Position numbers and translations under genes: made by a program. A DNA stretch of 64,000 bases from CAXTPV01 sp965276715 (GTDB lineage Bacteria; Pseudomonadota; Alphaproteobacteria; Acetobacterales; Acetobacteraceae), in NCBI GenBank assembly GCA_965276715.1, contig OZ255622.1, forward strand, positions 4,092,001 to 4,156,000. The letters run 5' to 3'. The stretch's first letter is position 1. Each line of letters begins with the position of its first letter. Under the pieces are notes generated by a model that was given only the letters and a program-made list of their open reading frames with translations, was not told the origin of the DNA and searched no databases. Shown here piece by piece: positions 59,597 to 64,000 of the stretch.

Positions 59597-60401
59597 ACCA
59601 GGCCAGCGCGTCCACCCAGCCCGCCTCGGCCGCCGCCTGGTCGTAACTCGCGCGATAGTCGGCATGAAACCCGTGTCCGGCGCCGGCGAACACCTTGATC
59701 TCCACCGTCTGTCCCGCCGCGCGTGCGATCCGCGCCGCGCGCTGCACGTCGGCCTGACTGATGCTGTCGTCCTGGCCGCCATAGAGGCCCAGCAAGGGGC
59801 AATGCAGCGACCCCGCGGCATCGAGCGGCGTCCGCGGCTGGATCGGCGAGACCGGACTGCGCACCGGCCCATACCAGGCGACCGCCGCCTTCAATGCCGG
59901 GTTGTGCTCCGCGTAGAGCCAGATGTCGCGCCCGCCGCGGCAGAAGCCGTTGACGCCCAGACGGCGCGCGTCGCCGCCATGTGCCGCCGCCCACGCGACG
60001 GTGCTGTCGAGATCCGACAGCACCGTCGCGTCCGGCGCCTTCATGATGACGTCCCGGATGATCGCTTGCGGATCGGACATCGTCGAGAGATCGGCGAGCC
60101 GGGCATACAGCTCGGGCGCCACCGCCAGATACCCGCGCTTGGCGAACCGCCGGCAGACATCCTTGATGTATTCGTGCACACCGAAGATCTCCTCGATCAC
60201 CACGATCGTCGGAAACGGGCCGCTGCCCGCCGGCCGCGCGAAGTAGGCGGGCAGATGCCCGTCCGCCACCTCGATCCGCGTCTCGCCGTCAGCGAGGCCG
60301 TTGCTGTCGGTATGGATCGGGGCCGACTGCGCGCGCGCGACCGAAGCGGTGAAGCCCGTCATCAAGGTCGTCATGATGAACCTGCGGCGATCGACACCCA
60401 T
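59574..60401 (-). CDS. Dienelactone hydrolase family protein, exported
   Basis: 275 residues. The start MGVDRRRFIMTTLMTGFTAS has a twin-arginine-like DRRRF followed by a weakly hydrophobic region and AxA cleavage (ARAQ near residue 25), so Tat export is likely. The alpha/beta hydrolase carries IEEIFGVHEYIKDVCRRFA, the nucleophile cysteine in NGFCRGG, an aspartate in YGGQDDSIS and the histidine in GAGHGFHADY. The family hydrolyses dienelactones or other cyclic esters. Its start lies 113 bases inside the purK frame, which is unusual on the same strand. Confidence 0.85.
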   Translation of the reverse strand: MGVDRRRFIMTTLMTGFTASVARAQSAPIHTDSNGLADGETRIEVADGHLPAYFARPAGSGPFPTIVVIEEIFGVHEYIKDVCRRFAKRGYLAVAPELYARLADLSTMSDPQAIIRDVIMKAPDATVLSDLDSTVAWAAAHGGDARRLGVNGFCRGGRDIWLYAEHNPALKAAVAWYGPVRSPVSPIQPRTPLDAAGSLHCPLLGLYGGQDDSISQADVQRAARIARAAGQTVEIKVFAGAGHGFHADYRASYDQAAAEAGWVDALAWFKAHGVG

Positions 60402-61530
60402 GCCCGTCTTCTCCCGTTTCGATGGAACGCGCCCCGAGAACGCTATCGATCCCGAGATCGCCGGGCAGCCCGCCGCGCGGGAACAGGTAAGTCACATGTC
60501 CCATCTTCCGGCCCGGCCTCGCCTCGCTCTTGCCGTAATGATGCACGATCGCGCCGTCCTGACCCAGCAGCGCGTCCCATTCGCCGATGCCCTCGGGGCC
60601 GATCAGGTTGCGCATAACCGCGTCCGAATGACGCGATGCCGCCGGCAGCACGAGCCCGCACACCGCCCTGATCTGCATCTCGTACTGGTCGACCGGGCAC
60701 GCATCGATCGTCCAATGCCCGGAATTGTGCGGCCGCGGCGCGATCTCGTTGACCAGCACCCGCCCTTCGCGGTCCACGAACATCTCGACCGCGAGCAGTC
60801 CCACGATCCCGATCGCGTCCGCCGTCCGGAGCGCGAGGCGCCTCGCCTCCGACGCGATCTCGTCCGTCACCCGCGCCGGCGCCAGCGTCACGTCCAGGAT
60901 CCCGCCGCGATGCCGGTTCTCGACGGCATCGAAGGCGCGCATCGATCCGTCGAGCCCGCGCGCCACGATCACGCTCATCTCGAGCGCGAAATCCACCAGC
61001 GCCTCGCCGATCAGCCCGCCGCCTCCGAGTCGCTCGAGGGAGGCAGCCGCCTCTTCCGGCGTCCTGGCCACCGCCTGCCCCTTGCCGTCATAGCCGAGCC
61101 GGCGCGTCTTCAGCACCGCCGGCAGCGTCAGGGCCTCGAGCGAGGCCGCATCGTCCACCGCCAGCCAATCCGCCGTCGGCACGCCCACCGCGTTGAGGAA
61201 CGATTTCTCGGCCATCCGGTCCTGACTGATCCGCAGCACGTCGGGCGACGGCCGCACCGGGACCAGCGACGCGAGCCGCGCGAGGCCCCGCTCGCTGACA
61301 TTCTCGAACTCGAACGTCACCACGTCGACGCAGGCCGCGAACGACGCCAGCGCCGCCTCGTCCTCGTAATCCGCGCGAAGATGCGTCGCCACATGCGAGG
61401 CCGGACAGCCGGCCTCCGGCGACAGCACCACGCACCGGTAGCCGAGCCGCGCCGCTCGCATCGCCAGCATGCGTCCGAGCTGGCCGCCGCCGACGATCCC
61501 GATCGTCGAACCGCTGCCCAACGTCTTCAT
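60289..61530 (-). CDS. purK: N5-carboxyaminoimidazole ribonucleotide synthase
   Basis: 413 codons, ATP-grasp fold: IGIVGGGQLGRMLAMRAARL, VDVVTFEFENVS, VLKTRRLGYDGKGQAV, LVNEIAPRPHNSGHWT and KMGHVTYLFP. It converts AIR to N5-CAIR with ATP and bicarbonate. The recognisable protein ends near residue 360-370. The remaining ~40 codons run through the start of the dienelactone hydrolase gene in another frame, so the real C-terminus may have been lost with its stop. It follows purE by 13 bases. Confidence 0.9.
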   Translation of the reverse strand: MKTLGSGSTIGIVGGGQLGRMLAMRAARLGYRCVVLSPEAGCPASHVATHLRADYEDEAALASFAACVDVVTFEFENVSERGLARLASLVPVRPSPDVLRISQDRMAEKSFLNAVGVPTADWLAVDDAASLEALTLPAVLKTRRLGYDGKGQAVARTPEEAAASLERLGGGGLIGEALVDFALEMSVIVARGLDGSMRAFDAVENRHRGGILDVTLAPARVTDEIASEARRLALRTADAIGIVGLLAVEMFVDREGRVLVNEIAPRPHNSGHWTIDACPVDQYEMQIRAVCGLVLPAASRHSDAVMRNLIGPEGIGEWDALLGQDGAIVHHYGKSEARPGRKMGHVTYLFPRGGLPGDLGIDSVLGARSIETGEDGHGCRSPQVHHDDLDDGLHRFGRARAVGPDPYRQQRPR

Positions 61531-61543
61531 GCGGCCGGTGCCG

Positions 61544-62038
61544 TCACAGCGGCGCGTCGGCGACCGAGGCCGACCGCTCGGCCCGCCAGTCCGCCAGCCG
61601 CCTCGCCAGCGCGTCGTCCGACAGCGCCAGGATCGCGGCCGCCAGCAGGGCCGCGTTCACCGCGCCGGTGTCCCCGATCGCCAGCGTGCCCACCGGCACG
61701 CCGGCCGGCATCTGCACGATCGACAGCAGGCTGTCGACACCCCGCAGCGTGCGGCTCTCGATCGGAACCCCTAGCACCGGGAGCGACGTCCAGGCGGCGC
61801 ACATCCCCGGCAGATGGGCGGCCCCGCCGGCGCCGGCCACGATGATCCTCAGACCCCTTCCGGCTGCCCCGCGTGCGTAGTCCGCCAACCGATCCGGCGT
61901 GCGATGCGCCGACACGATGCGGGTCTCGTGCGCGATCCCGAGCGTGGTCAGGATCTCGGCCGCCTTGGCCATCGTCGGCCAGTCCGACTGGCTGCCCATG
62001 ATCAAGCCGACCAGCGGCGCCCCGACGCGCGGCGCCAT
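61544..62038 (-). CDS. purE: N5-carboxyaminoimidazole ribonucleotide mutase
   Basis: 164 residues, full length for class I PurE: IMGSQSDWPTMAKAAEILTT with the serine-aspartate substrate site, IVSAHRTPDRLADYA with the catalytic histidine, and AGAGGAAHLPGMCAAWTSLP then VLGVPIESRTLRGVDSLLSI. It moves the carboxyl group of N5-CAIR to make CAIR in purine synthesis. It sits one base after a DUF465 gene and directly before purK. Confidence 0.95.
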   Translation of the reverse strand: MAPRVGAPLVGLIMGSQSDWPTMAKAAEILTTLGIAHETRIVSAHRTPDRLADYARGAAGRGLRIIVAGAGGAAHLPGMCAAWTSLPVLGVPIESRTLRGVDSLLSIVQMPAGVPVGTLAIGDTGAVNAALLAAAILALSDDALARRLADWRAERSASVADAPL

Positions 62039-62039
62039 G

Positions 62040-62243
62040 TCAGGCGATGCTGTCCGGGATCAGCCGGCTTTCGAGCCAGGCGATCTCGTCCTTGAGCAGC
62101 AACTTTCGCTTCTTCAGCCGCTGGATCTGCAGCTGGTCGAGCGGCTGGTCGGACAGCCTGCTGATCACGGTGTCGAGGTCCCTGTGCTCGCTGCGCAGCT
62201 CGTGCAGCTTGCGAAGCAGCGAGTCGCGGTCGGTCAGCATCAA
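62040..62243 (-). CDS. DUF465 (YdcH-like) coiled-coil protein
   Basis: 67 residues, all helical and strongly charged: LRKLHELRSEHRDLDTVISR and IQRLKKRKLLLKDEIAWLES. The final KKRKLLLKDEI is the DUF465 signature. Probably a short coiled coil of unknown function. It is co-transcribed with purE (stop and start one base apart). An ATG one codon downstream is an equal alternative start. Confidence 0.85.
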   Translation of the reverse strand: MMLTDRDSLLRKLHELRSEHRDLDTVISRLSDQPLDQLQIQRLKKRKLLLKDEIAWLESRLIPDSIA

Positions 62244-62345
62244 CCCCCCAGTCCAGGCGCGCGTCCGGTATAATCGCGCGACACACTGGCCACATCGCGC
62301 CCCGTCCGCCTAACCTCGCCGTTTAGCATGGAGGACGTATCAAGA

Positions 62346-62519
62346 ATGAGTCTCCAAGGCCGGATCGAGGCGCTCTCCGCGCGCCACCAGGATCTCGAGG
62401 ATCGCATCTTCGCGGAGGACCATCGACCCTCTCCGGACGCCGACGAGCTGTCGCGGCTCAAGGCGGAGAAACTCAGGCTCAAGGACGAGATGGAGAAGCT
62501 CAAGCCCCACATCCCTTGA
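62346..62519 (+). CDS. DUF465 (YdcH-like) coiled-coil protein, second copy
   Basis: 57 residues: LQGRIEALSARHQDLEDRIF and ELSRLKAEKLRLKDEMEKLK. The same KxxKLxLKDExxxL end as the divergent copy, but otherwise distinct, so it is an old paralogue and not a recent duplication. The two start about 100 bases apart on opposite strands. I chose the ATG at 62346; one at 62328 adds six residues. Confidence 0.82.
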   Translation: MSLQGRIEALSARHQDLEDRIFAEDHRPSPDADELSRLKAEKLRLKDEMEKLKPHIP

Positions 62520-62546
62520 CCGGGACAGGGTGCCTCCCGACGCTGC

Positions 62547-63128
62547 CTAGGCCGCTTCCTCGTCCGGCTCGGGCGGCGGCGGAACCGGCACATGCCGGCC
62601 CTCGCGGGTCAGCCGATCATTGGCGGCCTGGACCGCGGCGTTCAGATCGGTCTGTGTGCACAAGCCGAGGATCACCGGATCGCGCGGCTTGATGTTGGCC
62701 GAATTCCAATGCTGCCGGTCGCGCACCTTCTGGATCGTGTCCTTCGTCGTACCGAGCAGCTTGATCACTTGAGCCTCGCTCAGTTGCGGGAAGTTCCGCA
62801 GCACGAAGGCGATCGCATCCGGCCGATCATTGCGTTTGGCGACCGGCGTGTAGCGCGCGCCGCGTGAACGCTTCGGCGCCGGCATGGCGTTGGCCAGAAT
62901 GTGCAGGCGCCGCGCATTGTCGCGCTCGCAATCGGCGATCTCGGAGGCCGCCACCTGTCCGTTGGCCACGGGGTCGTAGCCGACGATCCCCTGCGCCACC
63001 TCGCCATCGGCGATCGCCTGCACCTCGAGCGGATGCATGCCGCAGAAATCGGCAATCTGGGTGAATGTAAGGGCGGTTTTCTCGATCAGCCACACCGCGG
63101 TGGCTTTCGGCATCAGGGGAAGGGTCAT
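62547..63128 (-). CDS. trcR: DUF1013 cell-cycle transcriptional regulator
   Basis: 193 residues, full family length. MPKATAVWLIEKTALTFTQI with ADFCGMHPLEVQAIADGEVA forms an N-terminal HTH-like region, GIVGYDPVANGQV follows, and a second HTH-like part has LRNFPQLSEAQVIKLLGTTK and DTIQKVRDRQHWNSANIKPR. The family (TrcR) binds RNA polymerase in alphaproteobacteria and is specific to that class. The tail is proline- and acid-rich. Single gene, convergent with the DUF465 copy. Confidence 0.92.
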   Translation of the reverse strand: MTLPLMPKATAVWLIEKTALTFTQIADFCGMHPLEVQAIADGEVAQGIVGYDPVANGQVAASEIADCERDNARRLHILANAMPAPKRSRGARYTPVAKRNDRPDAIAFVLRNFPQLSEAQVIKLLGTTKDTIQKVRDRQHWNSANIKPRDPVILGLCTQTDLNAAVQAANDRLTREGRHVPVPPPPEPDEEAA

Positions 63129-63262
63129 CTCGGGTCCATTCGGAGGCTCGCTCAGGCATCGCGGCCCAAGGAGCGGCCGCTCGCCGCGAAGATCGATTTG
63201 GTATGAAGCGCGCGGCGAGTCCGGGTCAAGACGTGCCGGATGATGCGACGCGAAAAACGCAC

Positions 63263-63288
63263 AAAAAAGGGGCCGGCAAGCCGGCCCC
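63263..63288 (-). terminator. Rho-independent terminator of the Hsp20 gene
   Basis: On the minus strand, GGGGCCGGC-TT-GCCGGCCCC is followed by six T. It lies 23 bases after the Hsp20 stop. The arms are perfect over nine pairs. It is the only classical hairpin-plus-T-run I found in the window. Confidence 0.9.
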
Positions 63289-63310
63289 CCATACGCTCGG
63301 TCGGAAGTTG

Positions 63311-63793
63311 TCAGGCCGCTGCCTGCTCACCCTCGATCGCGCCGTGCCCGGCGATCGCGGCCGGAGTCCCGATCGCGATGCGCCGCGGCTTGAGTGCCTC
63401 CGGCACCACGCGACGCAATTCCACATGCAGCAGGCCGTGGCGCAGATCAGCCCCTTCGACCACGATATGGTCGGCAAGCACGAACCGGCGCTCGAACGGA
63501 CGGCCCGAGATGCCGCGATAGACGATCTCGCCCTTGGGCGCACCGTCATTCGCCGCCACGGCGGCAGGCTTGCCCGAAACCACGAGCGTGTTGTCGCGTG
63601 CGACCAGTTCGATGTCGTCCGGGCCGAAGCCCGCCACCGCCATCGTCAAGCGATAGCTCTCGTCGCCAAGCTTCTCGATATTGTAGGGGGGATAGGTCCC
63701 TGTCGCCGGGCTCTCCACCGCACTGTCCATCAGGCGGGCGAGACGATCGAAACCGATCGCGGTGCGGAACAAGGGTGCAAAGTCGTAAGTCAT
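63311..63793 (-). CDS. Hsp20/IbpA-type small heat-shock protein
   Basis: 160 residues. The alpha-crystallin domain (about 30-130) begins YPPYNIEKLGDESYRLTMAV and contains the GFGPDDIELVARDNTLVVSG strands, then the RGISGRPFERRFVLADHIVV dimer loop and DLRHGLLHVELRRVVPE. The N-terminus (FAPLFRTAIGFDRLARLMDS) is the IbpA-type start. An ATP-independent holdase for unfolding proteins. A strong AGGAGG site precedes the ATG at 63793. Confidence 0.93.
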   Translation of the reverse strand: MTYDFAPLFRTAIGFDRLARLMDSAVESPATGTYPPYNIEKLGDESYRLTMAVAGFGPDDIELVARDNTLVVSGKPAAVAANDGAPKGEIVYRGISGRPFERRFVLADHIVVEGADLRHGLLHVELRRVVPEALKPRRIAIGTPAAIAGHGAIEGEQAAA

Positions 63794-63926
63794 GGAAAAC
63801 CTCCTCAAGAGCAAGGTTCAAGTCGATGTGACCACCGTTTCCGGACGGTCGAGGCTCCGAGGCCCCGCATGGGCACCCCGGACCGCCAGGAAATAATCGA
63901 CGTGACTTCGCTCTTCAAGAGGGCGG

Positions 63927-64000
63927 TCAGCCCTCCTTCTTGATCCCGAGGCCCGCGAAACGCTTGTTGAACTTCGCCACCCGGCCGCCGGTGTCCATCA
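63927..64000 (-). CDS. rpmE: 50S ribosomal protein L31 (partial, C-terminus)
   Basis: The last 23 codons are visible: MDTGGRVAKFNKRFAGLGIK, then KEG and a stop. The DTxGRVxKFxxR pattern is the conserved C-terminal part of bL31. The rest lies beyond the right edge. Nothing more can be said about its type (zinc-binding or not), since the CxxC region is outside. Confidence 0.7.
   Translation of the reverse strand, partial: MDTGGRVAKFNKRFAGLGIKKEG

Noticed and set aside
57332..59872. An 846-codon minus-strand frame opposite the LOV kinase
   Set aside because: Antisense shadow: the plus-strand frame has all kinase motifs in order.
1..64000. CRISPR arrays, tRNA genes, insertion sequences and prophage
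   Set aside because: I saw no regularly spaced repeats, no cloverleaf-like sequence, no transposase or integrase frame.

Overview
The window is GC-rich, densely coded chromosomal DNA of an alphaproteobacterium. Four things point to the Rhodospirillales/Acetobacterales side (Acetobacteraceae most likely): a TrcR-type DUF1013 cell-cycle regulator, an NAD-type isocitrate dehydrogenase, paired DUF465 proteins, and a glycine-rich protein ending in an Acetobacteraceae-style Hint domain. Most genes abut or overlap by a few bases. I see no rRNA, tRNA, CRISPR array, integrase, transposase or replication origin. Because GC is so high, long open frames exist opposite almost every real gene. I kept only frames with recognisable protein families, plausible starts or coherent context.

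Layout. 1-8.3 kb is mainly housekeeping: an SbmA/BacA-like ABC transporter (cut by the left edge), DUF3253, GST, PmtA-like methyltransferase, isocitrate dehydrogenase, GmhA, a DeoR regulator, a NudK-type hydrolase and an Xaa-Pro aminopeptidase. 8.2-9.75 kb is a small accessory insert (OmpA-like protein plus broken HELHH protein) bounded by a ~125-nt direct repeat that copies the aminopeptidase start region. 9.8-12.9 kb is an AaeB/DUF1656/HlyD efflux operon. 13-24.3 kb is an accessory patchwork of oxidoreductases beside their own regulators (HxlR, LysR, TetR, AraC), with truncated genes between them and three candidate operators. 24.3-37.1 kb carries an acyltransferase, a GH31 glucosidase, uvrD-prmA, VOC and RidA proteins, two tandem radC genes (the first lacking the metal site) and the Hint protein.

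37.3-46.5 kb is the most interesting block. It is a four-carbon sugar-acid operon (OtnC-, DenD- and OtnI-like enzymes, an MFS transporter, a Dak-type kinase, a 3-hydroxyacyl-CoA-dehydrogenase-family enzyme and a triosephosphate-isomerase homologue). The usual DUF1537 kinase is absent, and a membrane toxin-like/partner pair sits between the first two genes. 46.5-49.7 kb is a decayed accessory patch around a DUF1232-sulfotransferase fusion. 49.7-54.2 kb holds a cardiolipin-synthase-like lipoprotein, a GT25 glycosyltransferase and two secreted or envelope proteins of unknown function.

54.2-59.6 kb is a sensory and stress block: a PAS-LuxR regulator, a stress protein, a GlsB/YeaQ membrane protein and a hybrid histidine kinase whose first PAS domain carries the LOV photoreceptor cysteine motif. 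59.6-64 kb returns to housekeeping: dienelactone hydrolase, purK-purE, the DUF465 pair, trcR, Hsp20 and the end of ribosomal protein L31.

Two window-wide patterns stand out. A double-hairpin intergenic element (hairpin, spacer of the ACCCCGCC type, hairpin) occurs at least five times, twice in inverse orientation. Three genes are each broken by what looks like a single missing base, so assembly error must be excluded before calling them pseudogenes.
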